Part shown: positions 1 to 8,400 of the stretch, piece after piece | Position numbering within the stretch: the first letter of the stretch is position 1 | How the letters are laid out: each line of letters starts with the position of its first letter | Assembly: GCF_003208655.1 (NCBI RefSeq) | Contig: NZ_QKLU01000010.1 | Location: 1 to 64,000, forward strand | Reading direction: 5' to 3' | Length of the DNA: 64,000 bases | Origin: Pedobacter nutrimenti | GTDB taxonomy: Bacteria; Bacteroidota; Bacteroidia; Sphingobacteriales; Sphingobacteriaceae | The notes under the pieces: model-generated | What the model saw: only the letters and a program-made list of their open reading frames with translations | Database searches by the model: none | What the model was told of the DNA's origin: nothing | Program-made: the position numbers and the translations under genes

Positions 1-638
1 TCTCCTGCCGCTGGTTCCAGCTGTATGGCCGAAGAGCCCGAAACTTCCTTTGCTAAAATCTCCTTTGTTTTATAGCCCAGGTACGAAATGACCAGTACGG
101 TGTTTTCTTCCAGCTGCTTTATGGTAAACTCACCCTTATCGTCGGTTACCACGGCTTTGTTGGTTCCCTTTACCCTAACCGAAGCCCCCGCCAAGGGCTC
201 GCCTTTTTCATCCTCCACACGGCAATGCACATCGGCATTGCGCCAGGCAGCAGCCAGCTTTTCCAGAAAGGAAGGCGCCTGGTATTTAATGCGTATGGTT
301 TGGTCTTCTATGCTGTACACCAGATGCTGGCCTTTTAAAACTTCGTCCAGCACCTGCTCCAGCTCCTGTGCTTTTAGTTTAAGGTTAAGCTTTTTGCTGT
401 CGTCGACCTTATCGGGCTGCCATAAAATGTTATAGCCGCTTTGTTTTCTAATTTCTTTAAATACCTCTGTAAGGCTAATGTTATTTTTAACAATGGTAAT
501 TTTTTGTCCATAGCCAGCAGCGCTGACCTGTACTAAGCTTGCAACTAGTAAAACGATGGTTAATCGCATGATCCGTAATAATTTATACGGCAGCCAGAGC
601 CGGGGCGGCATACCTGGGTTAAACGCATATTTATGCAT
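1..638 (-). CDS. SusC-like TonB-dependent receptor, N-terminal part (cut by window edge)
   Basis: The minus frame is open from an ATG at 638 to the window edge, about 212 codons. A leader of 23 residues precedes a second ATG at 569 that starts a signal-peptide-like stretch (MRLTIVLLVASLVQVSA). Then come an STN (secretin/TonB N-terminal) domain with an EIRKQSGYN motif and a CarboxypepD_reg-like domain (GEPLAGASVRVKGT, GEFTIKQL, ISYLGYKTKE). This is the normal order in STN-type SusC proteins, which import glycans or peptides across the outer membrane with TonB energy and talk to a FecR. The long leader is common in this group, so 638 is preferred, but 569 is possible. It lies just downstream of the FecR gene, as expected. 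The plug and barrel are outside the window. Confidence 0.85.
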   Translation of the reverse strand, partial: MHKYAFNPGMPPRLWLPYKLLRIMRLTIVLLVASLVQVSAAGYGQKITIVKNNISLTEVFKEIRKQSGYNILWQPDKVDDSKKLNLKLKAQELEQVLDEVLKGQHLVYSIEDQTIRIKYQAPSFLEKLAAAWRNADVHCRVEDEKGEPLAGASVRVKGTNKAVVTDDKGEFTIKQLEENTVLVISYLGYKTKEILAKEVSGSSAIQLEPAAG

Positions 639-733
639 ATCTTTGTAACGGTTTGAGTTTGTATAAAATAGTTCTGCAAAAAAATTATTTACCTGTGCGG
701 TGCATATCGCCAGGAAGGTCAGCTCAAACCATT

Positions 734-761
734 GCCGGATTGTGTTCCACCACTTTCCGGC
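734..761 (-). other. Inverted repeat between fecR and susC
   Basis: GCCGGA (734-739) and TCCGGC (756-761) can pair across a 16-nt loop in the 203-nt gap between the FecR and SusC genes. There is no T-run on the transcribed side. The equivalent gap in the complete locus at 39836-39965 also holds a hairpin, so it may be an mRNA processing or attenuation element. This is inference from position. Confidence 0.25.
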
Positions 762-841
762 TTCTTTTTAAGCCTCCTGCCCGCCGGGCCTAAATGTTCA
801 GTATCTTTTTCATTTGTTGTTGGTTTGGTGTTCGTTATCGG

Positions 842-1951
842 TTATTTCGAGATCGTAATTGTTTTTCCCTGCAGGCCAAATTTAACCGGCCCGGTGTTTT
901 CCAGTTGTTTCAGTAAAACGGATATATTGTCAAAGCGCGACAAGGTCCCGCTAAACATTTCCTGACCCAGTGCAGGACTGCTGTACTGCACCTGTACATT
1001 GTACCAGCGGGCCACCTTTTTCATAATGCTTTCGAGCTTTTCGCCCTCGAACATAAAAATGCCGTTTTTCCAGGCTACGGCTGCTTCGGTATTGACCTCA
1101 CTGATGTGTACTGCTCCGTTTTGCAACAGCTGCGCCTGCTGCCCGGGCTTCAGCACACTACTGTTCACTTTTACTGCTCCCTCCAGCAAAGTGGTTTTTT
1201 GGCTGTTGTCGTCGGGGTAGGCACTGATGTTAAAGTGTGTGCCCAGCACTTCTACCTGTTGCCCTGCAGACGTCACTTTAAAGGGATGCTGTTTGTCTTT
1301 GGCCACTTCAAAGTAGGCTTCGCCGCTCAATTCTACTGTACGGTTTGCACTCGCGGCAAATGAAACCGGATACCGCAGCACTGAAGCGGCGTTGAGCCAC
1401 ACTTTGGTCCCATCGGGCAAACGCAGCTGATAGGTGCCTCCTGTAGGGGTTTCTATGCTGTTGTACTGCGGGGCACCTGTTTTTGTAGCTTGCAGGCCCG
1501 TATATATAATTTCGCCCTGCGTTGTTTTGGTAATCTGTGCCCCGGCTTCTGTGGCCAACTGTCCGTTTGCGGCATCACTTAGGGTAATGCGTTTGCCATT
1601 AGACAGGGTCAGGTAGGCTTTGTTGCCACCGGGCTTTACATCGTTTTGTTTGGCCGTTTGTATGGACCTGTTTTTGTTTTGGGGCTGGGTGTAGTAATAG
1701 GCCATACCCATAATCAAAGCAATGGCCGCTGCCGCAACAATGCGGAAGTTACGCAGCCTGATGGTTTTGTGCCGGTCAATTTGTTTGTTGATTTGCCGGA
1801 ACATTTGCTGCTGGATTTTTTCAATACCAAGTGGCTTTACGTCATTTTGCTGAAAGGCATTACACCAGGCATGGTAGCGCGCCAGCTCTGCGTCTGTGGC
1901 TGTACCGTTTGAAATGCACTCCAGCAAATGGAGCAGGTTTGGGTTTGTCAT
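842..1951 (-). CDS. FecR-family anti-sigma factor (FecR + DUF4974)
   Basis: A 369-residue inner-membrane anti-sigma regulator. The cytoplasmic N-terminus (about 1-68) would bind an ECF sigma factor. One membrane segment lies near residues 70-87 (IVAAAAIALIMGMAYYY). The periplasmic FecR domain (about 165-265) contains the family signature TPTGGTYQLRLPDGTKVWLNA and the SGEAYFEV motif. The C-terminal DUF4974 (about 300-369) matches the region that contacts the receptor's STN domain. It is directly upstream of the STN-type SusC at 638. The normal order is sigma-FecR-SusC-SusD, but no sigma gene lies immediately upstream; the nearest on this strand is at 14086-14652. Confidence 0.93.
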   Translation of the reverse strand: MTNPNLLHLLECISNGTATDAELARYHAWCNAFQQNDVKPLGIEKIQQQMFRQINKQIDRHKTIRLRNFRIVAAAAIALIMGMAYYYTQPQNKNRSIQTAKQNDVKPGGNKAYLTLSNGKRITLSDAANGQLATEAGAQITKTTQGEIIYTGLQATKTGAPQYNSIETPTGGTYQLRLPDGTKVWLNAASVLRYPVSFAASANRTVELSGEAYFEVAKDKQHPFKVTSAGQQVEVLGTHFNISAYPDDNSQKTTLLEGAVKVNSSVLKPGQQAQLLQNGAVHISEVNTEAAVAWKNGIFMFEGEKLESIMKKVARWYNVQVQYSSPALGQEMFSGTLSRFDNISVLLKQLENTGPVKFGLQGKTITISK

Positions 1952-2252
1952 ATCCTTTGTTTTAAAGCCGCATTTTTTCTGCCTCTTTAATGTATAGGGA
2001 CATGAGAAGGGCCTACCCCCTAAAGGAAATGAAAATATTTTTTTTTATTTTTTTTTTAAGGGGGTTTGGGGGAGTTAAAGCAGGGTATTGAAAGTTAGAT
2101 GAAAAGAAAGCGTATTATGGCTGATAAAAAGAAAACGCGTTATATACGATCGTCATCTCGACAGGAGGAACGATGGAGAGATCTGTAAGCTAATTGTACA
2201 GCTCTCTCCTTGTTATCCTTTATTAGAGACTGATGAATATTTTACGACAATA
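1952..2252. other. Intergenic region with T-rich tract and dispersed-type repeat
   Basis: No gene is visible. A T-rich tract lies near 2037-2059. A palindromic element occupies about 2151-2209 and is listed separately. No sigma-factor gene or remnant is present where one would be expected upstream of the FecR gene. Confidence 0.6.
2151..2209. repeat. Palindromic intergenic repeat element
   Basis: The segment starts CGTCATCTCGACAGGAGG and ends in a hairpin. Arms 2175-2187 and 2197-2209 pair over 13 positions with one mismatch (2182 against 2202), loop 2188-2196. The GTCATCTCGAC...GGAGAGATCT wording resembles dispersed intergenic repeats common in Sphingobacteriaceae genomes. I see only this copy in the window, so the family assignment is from memory. 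Confidence 0.45.
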
Positions 2253-2648
2253 CTAACCGCATAAGAATTCATTTGCAAGTATATCTTTTGCTGCATCATC
2301 AACGGTATCCTCGGCATCTATTTTTGACGGATGTTCTGCGATTCTCCTCAGTGCTTCAATAATTCCAAGAGAAAGTTTATGCTGTGATCGCCCTATCAAA
2401 ATACAAATGACAGAATACTTCCATACGCTATCCTCTGTTTTGAGCACAAATAACAATTCTTTCGCTATTTCATTAACATGAGGAATTAAATATTTAGCTA
2501 TCCCTTCTGCCACTTCCCAATGTCCATCCTGAAGCCACTCCAACAATGCCGGAACATCAGCCCTAACAGATTCAAATGGCAAGTGTTTAAGCTGTTCAAC
2601 TGCTTCAATGTCATTAGTATTCTGAGGGATGTAATTTTTGCTTTTCAT
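2253..2648 (-). CDS. DUF5071-family protein, candidate immunity protein
   Basis: A 131-residue soluble protein with no signal peptide. The N-terminal pattern IPQNTNDIEAVEQLKHL followed by LLEWLQDGHWEVAEGIAKYLIPH and VWKYSVICILI matches what I know of DUF5071, a small helical HEAT-like family often found near polymorphic toxins. It sits in the block downstream of the RHS gene together with other small soluble proteins, which fits an immunity role. Function is inferred from family and context only. Confidence 0.6.
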   Translation of the reverse strand: MKSKNYIPQNTNDIEAVEQLKHLPFESVRADVPALLEWLQDGHWEVAEGIAKYLIPHVNEIAKELLFVLKTEDSVWKYSVICILIGRSQHKLSLGIIEALRRIAEHPSKIDAEDTVDDAAKDILANEFLCG

Positions 2649-2783
2649 GATGTTTATTCTGTGGTTTTATGAAAAAAGAATAAGGCCTTATCTTGATTAG
2701 CTGTGGGTGTTAAAATGTAGTAAAACCAGCGGTTTTTTCATCGTTTTAACATAAAGTTATTATCTATATGAATCACACTAATA

Positions 2784-2810
2784 AGCCGGCCGCACTTAAA
2801 ACAGCCGGCT
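2784..2810 (-). terminator. Possible terminator downstream of the ChaN/EreA-like gene
   Basis: AGCCGGC (2784-2790) pairs with GCCGGCT (2804-2810) across a 13-nt loop, 11 bases past the stop codon of the gene at 2822. The T-tract after the stem on the minus strand is weak. Confidence 0.4.
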
Positions 2811-2821
2811 CTTGAGTAGAT

Positions 2822-3958
2822 TTAATGGTCTTTTTTGCCTTTTTTTGGGGTTATGGTGATGTTTGGAATGAAAATCAAATAGTCGTAACCTTTTATAATT
2901 CTTTCCAGGGTCAAATCCTCTACTTTAAGCTTCTTTTTAGAGATGGCTTGTTTCAAAGGTTTTAAATCATAGGCATACCAATTGTCATCTTTTACCACGG
3001 TTAAGAAAGGTTTATACTGCTTTAAATCAGCCAATGTTTCACCTTCTTCTTTTCCGATGAGCATAATGTGCAACGACTTCCGGTAATTTGCCTCTTCAAT
3101 ATTGGAAACCAGGTTGCCAATATCGAATACTTCCATTAAACTCTCTCCTTTAGGCATGTGATTCGCACCATATTTGAAAAGATTCTTCTTGTCTTTCCAT
3201 TCAGGGAGTTTTTCAAGAACCAGGTGTTTCAAGTATTGAACTCTTAAAGGATGAATTCGACTTAAATATAGCTCCCTGCTTAATTTTAGGGCTTCAACCT
3301 GCTCTTTCTCACTGGTTGATAAATCCATGGCGCTCAATGCATTCATTTTTGCCAGACAATCGTCAGAGAACAAATAGAATGTGGTGTTGTTTTTGGTATC
3401 ATAAGCAGCTGAATTGGCAATTAGCTGCTTATAAATTTCTTTTGCTTTAGCATTTTTGGTTTGTTTACTCAATTCCGAAAACAGCAAGCGGTCTGAAAAC
3501 AAACTAATTTGCTCGGCTCCAAACACTTTTATATTCTTTTGAACTATGTTTTTGAATAAATCAAACTCCGCTTCTCCTTGTACAAAAGATAAAGCCGAAC
3601 CCGATTCAGTACGAAATTTATCCAGCTCTGCAGGAGATAAGGATTTAATTTTTGTGGATATGGTGTTGACTGTAAATGGATCAATTTCCAAAATATAGTT
3701 GTCGAACTTAATTGTATTGATCACTGCGTTTGTGAAGTAAGGGACTTCATTGGTAAAATGTTGCTCACCCAGTAACACAGAGTTGTTTTTGCTCATTTCA
3801 TCCAGCAGGATAGTCCATCCTTTGCCTTCGAAAGCGTTGTTGTTATTTTTTTTAAAGGTGGAGTAGTTTTTTTGAATTAAACTATCCATTAATGTGGTTT
3901 GCGCGTAACTGAAATTGGCAATAAATAGGCTTAGAATTAGTAGTTTGGTTTTCTTCAT
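2822..3958 (-). CDS. Secreted ChaN/EreA-like (TIKI-type) protein of unknown function
   Basis: About 378 residues from the ATG at 3958. This start gives a clean signal peptide (MKKTKLLILSLFIANFSYAQ); an upstream in-frame start at 4000 would bury it behind 14 residues. The motif SVLLGEQHFTNEVPYFTNAV near the N-terminus resembles the GExH motif of the ChaN, erythromycin esterase and TIKI relatives, and a conserved-looking GANHMPKGES lies in the C-terminal half. I cannot assign a substrate. It is in the accessory block but is exported, so it is unlikely to be a cytoplasmic immunity protein. Confidence 0.6.
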   Translation of the reverse strand: MKKTKLLILSLFIANFSYAQTTLMDSLIQKNYSTFKKNNNNAFEGKGWTILLDEMSKNNSVLLGEQHFTNEVPYFTNAVINTIKFDNYILEIDPFTVNTISTKIKSLSPAELDKFRTESGSALSFVQGEAEFDLFKNIVQKNIKVFGAEQISLFSDRLLFSELSKQTKNAKAKEIYKQLIANSAAYDTKNNTTFYLFSDDCLAKMNALSAMDLSTSEKEQVEALKLSRELYLSRIHPLRVQYLKHLVLEKLPEWKDKKNLFKYGANHMPKGESLMEVFDIGNLVSNIEEANYRKSLHIMLIGKEEGETLADLKQYKPFLTVVKDDNWYAYDLKPLKQAISKKKLKVEDLTLERIIKGYDYLIFIPNITITPKKGKKDH

Positions 3959-4281
3959 TTGTTTTTTTTGGCGGAAGATACAATAAATTGAATTTACCAC
4001 CCCGATGATTCGATAGAGCAGAACAGAATTACTTTCGGTTCTATCTACTGTTTCGCTACCATTATAAGTTTAAATCTAAATCGTTTACTCTACTTGATAC
4101 TTATCGCTTAAATTCACCATTTTTCATATGCCAGGCCTTCTGTTCTTTTGCTAGTTTAGATCCACACTAAGATTCCTAAAAATAGTAAGGCCATAGTATT
4201 ACACAAAAAGTCCTGGCTTGAAAGGCCAGGACTTTTTGTGTAATACTTATTCTCCTTTATTAAAGGAAAAATTTACTAGTA
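3959..4281. other. Intergenic region with strong hairpin
   Basis: Contains the perfect 22-bp hairpin at 4196-4246. In its middle (about 4096-4155) the minus strand has a short open stretch reading KLAKEQKAWHMKNGEFKR then a stop, which looks like the tail of a lost protein but is too short to identify. Otherwise it is the A+T-rich upstream region of the gene at 3958. Confidence 0.4.
4196..4246. terminator. Bidirectional hairpin terminator, 22-bp perfect stem
   Basis: Arms 4196-4217 and 4225-4246 are perfect reverse complements with a 7-nt loop (ttgaaag). The stem contains AAAAAGTCCTGGC on one side and GCCAGGACTTTTT on the other, so a U-run forms inside the stem on either strand. It lies downstream of the minus-strand gene ending at 4282. 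Confidence 0.8.
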
Positions 4282-4935
4282 TCAAGAGACTATAATTTCC
4301 CACTTTCTTTTTTCACTTCTATAATCATCAGTAACTAATACTATATTATCATTCAACCATTTGAAATTCACATAATAAATAAATTCTCCAAAAGAAGGGT
4401 TCTCATCAATAAATAATTCTTTCTTAATTTGTTTTTTATCCTTATCTAGCAAAATCCAAAACACCTTAAATTCATCTATATTCCATTCGCACCAAAGTCC
4501 AAGCTTATGCTTACGATTTGGGGATGTTTTAAATTTATTCTGGACTAAAAATTTATAATTTAAACCTACTTTAATACAAGAATTAAAGGCATCTAATAGA
4601 GGATCTATTTCCCATTTTTCTTTCGTTGCAATAAATGTTAAACCCGAGTGAACTACTTTTAACAGCGCTTCTTTCCTATGGTAACTATCATAGGAAAAAT
4701 ACTCACTAAAGTTGATTTCCAGATTAACTCCTTTACAATCATTCCTACTTGTATAATAATGAAGTTCGGAACCCCAATCATCACTAACGACAATCAAACA
4801 CTTTTTTACTTTTCCTACCTGATAGTTTTCTAAATATGACCAGTATAGCTCTGCAATACACCAACTCTCCTTATTAAAACGCTCAGAATATTCATGATTA
4901 AATTTTGTTCTTAAATCTACTTGTGATAAAGACAT
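4282..4935 (-). CDS. Hypothetical soluble protein, candidate orphan immunity protein
   Basis: 217 residues, no signal peptide or membrane segment, rich in aromatic residues (WCEWNIDEFKVFWILLDKDKK). I do not recognise the family. The coding DNA is clearly more A+T-rich than the RHS genes nearby. Its ATG is one base from the stop of a short open segment (4937-5017) that could be a displaced toxin tail, and it is followed by a strong terminator. These features suggest an immunity gene left behind by an earlier toxin cassette, but a generic hypothetical protein is equally possible. Confidence 0.55.
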   Translation of the reverse strand: MSLSQVDLRTKFNHEYSERFNKESWCIAELYWSYLENYQVGKVKKCLIVVSDDWGSELHYYTSRNDCKGVNLEINFSEYFSYDSYHRKEALLKVVHSGLTFIATKEKWEIDPLLDAFNSCIKVGLNYKFLVQNKFKTSPNRKHKLGLWCEWNIDEFKVFWILLDKDKKQIKKELFIDENPSFGEFIYYVNFKWLNDNIVLVTDDYRSEKRKWEIIVS

Positions 4936-4936
4936 A

Positions 4937-5017
4937 TCATTTTTCTCTTGGTTTTGGTCTTATTTGGTTAACTGGTCCTCTACCTCCATTCCGGATGGAA
5001 AAAGTAATTTTAAGAAC
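4937..5017 (-). pseudogene. Possible displaced toxin C-terminal tail
   Basis: A 26-codon open segment with no start codon reads ...SIRNGGRGPVNQIRPKPREK and stops one base before the ATG of the 217-residue gene. The toxin-immunity spacing here imitates that between the RHS stop (5447) and the next gene (5430). A basic, Gly/Pro/Arg-rich terminus is typical of nuclease-type toxin tails. It is very short, so chance is a real alternative. Confidence 0.3.
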
Positions 5018-5019
5018 TC

Positions 5020-5053
5020 AGAAAAGCGCATGGTTTTAACCATACGCTTTTCT
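5020..5053 (-). terminator. Terminator downstream of RHS immunity candidate
   Basis: AGAAAAGCG (5020-5028) plus ATGG pairs with CCAT plus CGCTTTTCT (to 5053), one C/A mismatch, short loop. It lies about 27 bases past the stop codon at 5080. Confidence 0.55.
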
Positions 5054-5079
5054 AAATAATTGGTCCAAAGATCTTATAC

Positions 5080-5430
5080 TTAAATATATTTCATATTCGG
5101 TTGTTGAATCGGTTCATCTAATACAGACAATGTCTCTTTTGAAAGTTCTCGTAACTTATTCCATTCCATATTGGAAAAATCATCCAAATCGACGTTTCTT
5201 AAACACCACTCCATTTTGTTATAAACTCTTATAATCGAAGCAATTGCCTTATAAGAAAATTCTCCCTTTTCAATAAGACTTGGAATTAATATGAATGCAT
5301 TCTCAAAACTAGATGTGACATCGTCTGGGACATCCGCGAAATCAGGTAAATACTTTTTTTGGTCTTCATATGAAGACGATAAAAGTCGTAAACTCTCTAC
5401 TACTTTAATGTAATGTTCTCTTGCTTCCAT
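5080..5430 (-). CDS. Candidate immunity protein for the RHS toxin
   Basis: 116 residues from the ATG at 5430, starting MEAREHYIKVVESLRLL. The frame is open upstream to 5511, but that start would overlap the RHS gene by 65 bases; the 5430 ATG leaves a 16-base gap after the RHS stop and is the better choice. The protein is small, acidic, helical-looking, with no export signal. A short soluble ORF directly after a variable RHS C-terminus is the classical position for the cognate immunity gene. I do not recognise a named immunity family. Confidence 0.6.
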   Translation of the reverse strand: MEAREHYIKVVESLRLLSSSYEDQKKYLPDFADVPDDVTSSFENAFILIPSLIEKGEFSYKAIASIIRVYNKMEWCLRNVDLDDFSNMEWNKLRELSKETLSVLDEPIQQPNMKYI

Positions 5431-5446
5431 TTTTGTTTCTTTAGGG

Positions 5447-8400
5447 TTATTGCGGAAATCTAACAGTCCCTCCAGGTCCTGTTGAAACTTTCCAATATGG
5501 GGATCCTCCAAAGTGCCTTGGCGTACCTGGATGATACTGTATCATTCTACCTGTCGGATTTGTGCCTGCTGAATTCATTTCACGTAAGACCCATCCATCA
5601 GCCCTCTTACTTTGACGCATAACATCATTTACCCAACCTTTTGAACTGCCAAGTGCTTGTTGAACCTGACCGAGAGATTTCCCTTGCAATAATTTTGGAT
5701 TTTCTAAAACATCCTCAATGCCTTCAACCGTTGCAGCCCTTGATGATCCAAAATTTCTTGCACCGGACATAAAATTCATCATTTCATCTGTATGCGCATT
5801 TCCTATCATATGATAGAGATATGCCTGACTACCCTCACGATCATACGTATCCATAGCTGCACTCATTCGACTTACAGATCCTCCTGTAATAAAATCATTA
5901 ATCTTATTAAGAATAGCAAAGTCACCATTATCCTTAGCAACAATACTCGTTTTACCACTTACAGAAGAAGTAACTGTTTCACCAGTTGTTGCATTAGTTG
6001 CTGTCCCATCCGAATTCAGATTCACCACACCATTGTTACCCTGTGTCGATCCACTCGAAGTTACAGTCCCTTGTGCTCCAATATGAGTATAACCATCTTG
6101 GTCACCACTCCCATCAAACCACTTAACTGTTCTAGTTTCATCTGATTGATACCAATCTGCCGCCTTCATCCCATCTGGGTCGATAAACCTAATCGGATTA
6201 TTATTTCCGTAGACATAAGGAGAGAAACGTCTGCTCTTCTCCGCCAACGGATCCACCACATTCCACCTCCCTATCTCCGGATCATAAAACCTTGCCCCAT
6301 AATCAAGCTGTCCCAGCTCATCCTGCAACTCCTTGCCGTTATAAAGATATTTGTTTACCCCGCCATCCGCAAATCTTTTTCCAAAGGGATAATAATCATC
6401 CGACTGGATGCCTTCCAATGCTCCGGTAACGGGATGTTTATGGAAAGTATAACGCACATTGCCCAAATGGTCGGTTAAATTGTACTCGTAACTGTAGTCT
6501 GTACCTAACCTTCTGGCTACTCCTTCTTCGGTATGGATAATGTCTATATCTGCTCCATTGTATTCGATTCCGTCAATGTAGTCTCTGGAAGTGCCATTGC
6601 TCACTTTCCTCAGTTTGACACCTGCCGCATCGTAGATATACGCCATACTTAAACCACCTTTATTTACCGTAGCCGGCAGGTCCAGTTTGTTGTAAACAAT
6701 GTTTACCCCATTACGGCCATCGGTAGTCGCATTGCCGTTTTCATCGTAACCATACACGCCTGTGGCCAGGCCACCGCTCACCTGGTTTAAACGGTTACCG
6801 GTATAACTATAAGTTCCCAAAGCCCCATTACGGTTTAAGCTCATGATGTTACCCATTACATCATAACTCAAGGCTTCGCTTTTGCCTGCTGCTGCCGGGC
6901 CGGAACCTATACCCGACAACAATCTATTGAGTGCATCGTAACTGTAGTTAAAGGCATTGCCAAGGCCAGGCCCCCACTGCTGGGCGGCAATGTTGCCATT
7001 GTACTGAGGAGCAGCACCTTCGTTGTATTGCAAGCTTAAGTTAAACTGATCGGAGGTACTGCTTTTTAACCAGCCCCTTGGGGTATAGGCATAGGTACTG
7101 TATTGAAGGAAATTGGTGCCATCGGTGCTGTGCAGCGACTTTTTCATCAATTGCCCCACTTCATTGTAATCCAGTTTGTTTAGCACCAGCTCTGCCGCTC
7201 CATTGATCGATTCAAAACTTGCTTTTTTGCGGCCCATATGGTCATATTCATGACGCGTGGCAATCGTGGTTAAGGCGCCACCTAATCTATAATGGTTGCG
7301 GGTACTTGCGGTAAGCTCTCCGGCAAAGTTGTAGGTGTTCTCTACCTCATCATAGTTGCTGGCATTCAGACTGCCCCCTTTGTAGTGCTGTTTGTACACT
7401 TTCAGTACCCGGGCTTCTTTATCGTAATAGTTCACCGTCCAGAGTTCATCACTGCTGCCCAGTACTTTGACCCTGGTGGCGGTCAATAGCCCTGTCAGCT
7501 GACTGGTGTAACCCGAACTTTGGTTGTTCGGAATGCCGGGAACACCATAGTTGTCATAATAGTTGACCGTCAATTGTTCTGTAGCACTTTGAGGAAAAGC
7601 CACATTGCTGTAATCCAAGCCTTCAGGGCGGTTTTCCCATAGCGTAGTTTGCCCGTTCAGGCTGGTCTGTAAAACTGTCCTGCTGGAAGCATCTGTGTAC
7701 ATACCCGTACTGGTCACCCTGCCCAAAGCATCGTATTTGCTGTATATCCATTGGCCTGTGGTCCTTTGTCTGGCATCCTGGCTCAGCACCAATTGGTCCA
7801 GGTTGTTGTACACCATAAACTCCCAGCCCTTGCCAGGGATTTTCTTTTCAGCTAACCGTTTACGCTCGTCGTAATGATAGCCATAGATAAACTGGTCAAA
7901 AACCGCATCGTTTTCTGTAAAACTACTGATCACCCCGGTGCTTTTGTCTGTTCCTTCGTTCACTGCAGGGGGCAATACATATCGCAGGTTCCCCAATTCA
8001 TCGTACACATAATAGGTCGATAAACTTTTGCTTTCCGTTTCCCATAAGCGTTTCAGCACCACCTGTCCTTCCAGATCTTTAAACTCTTCCACCGTTCCAC
8101 TTTTACCCGAAACCCAGTTCTCATCTTTACTGATTGTTTTTTGCAGGGTACCCACCTGATAAACCCCTGCACTGGCACTGCCGGCATTTACCGTCCAGAG
8201 TTTAACCCCATCGGCCGCCGTATTGGCCCCGTAATCACTCACCATTGTCCTGCCACTGCCAGCACTGCGGCTCCCCGCAGGTTGCCAGACCGCACCCGGG
8301 GCACCTTGTTCCAGCACCCGGTTCAGGGGCGAGGCTTCAAATTTAGTTTCTGCAAAGGCTGCGCCCGGGATGGCAGGGATGCCCGCTACCGGACTATTGT

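Noticed and set aside
5447..5511. Alternative longer start for the immunity candidate (start at 5511)
   Set aside because: It would overlap the RHS gene by 65 bases; the ATG at 5430 leaves a normal short gap.
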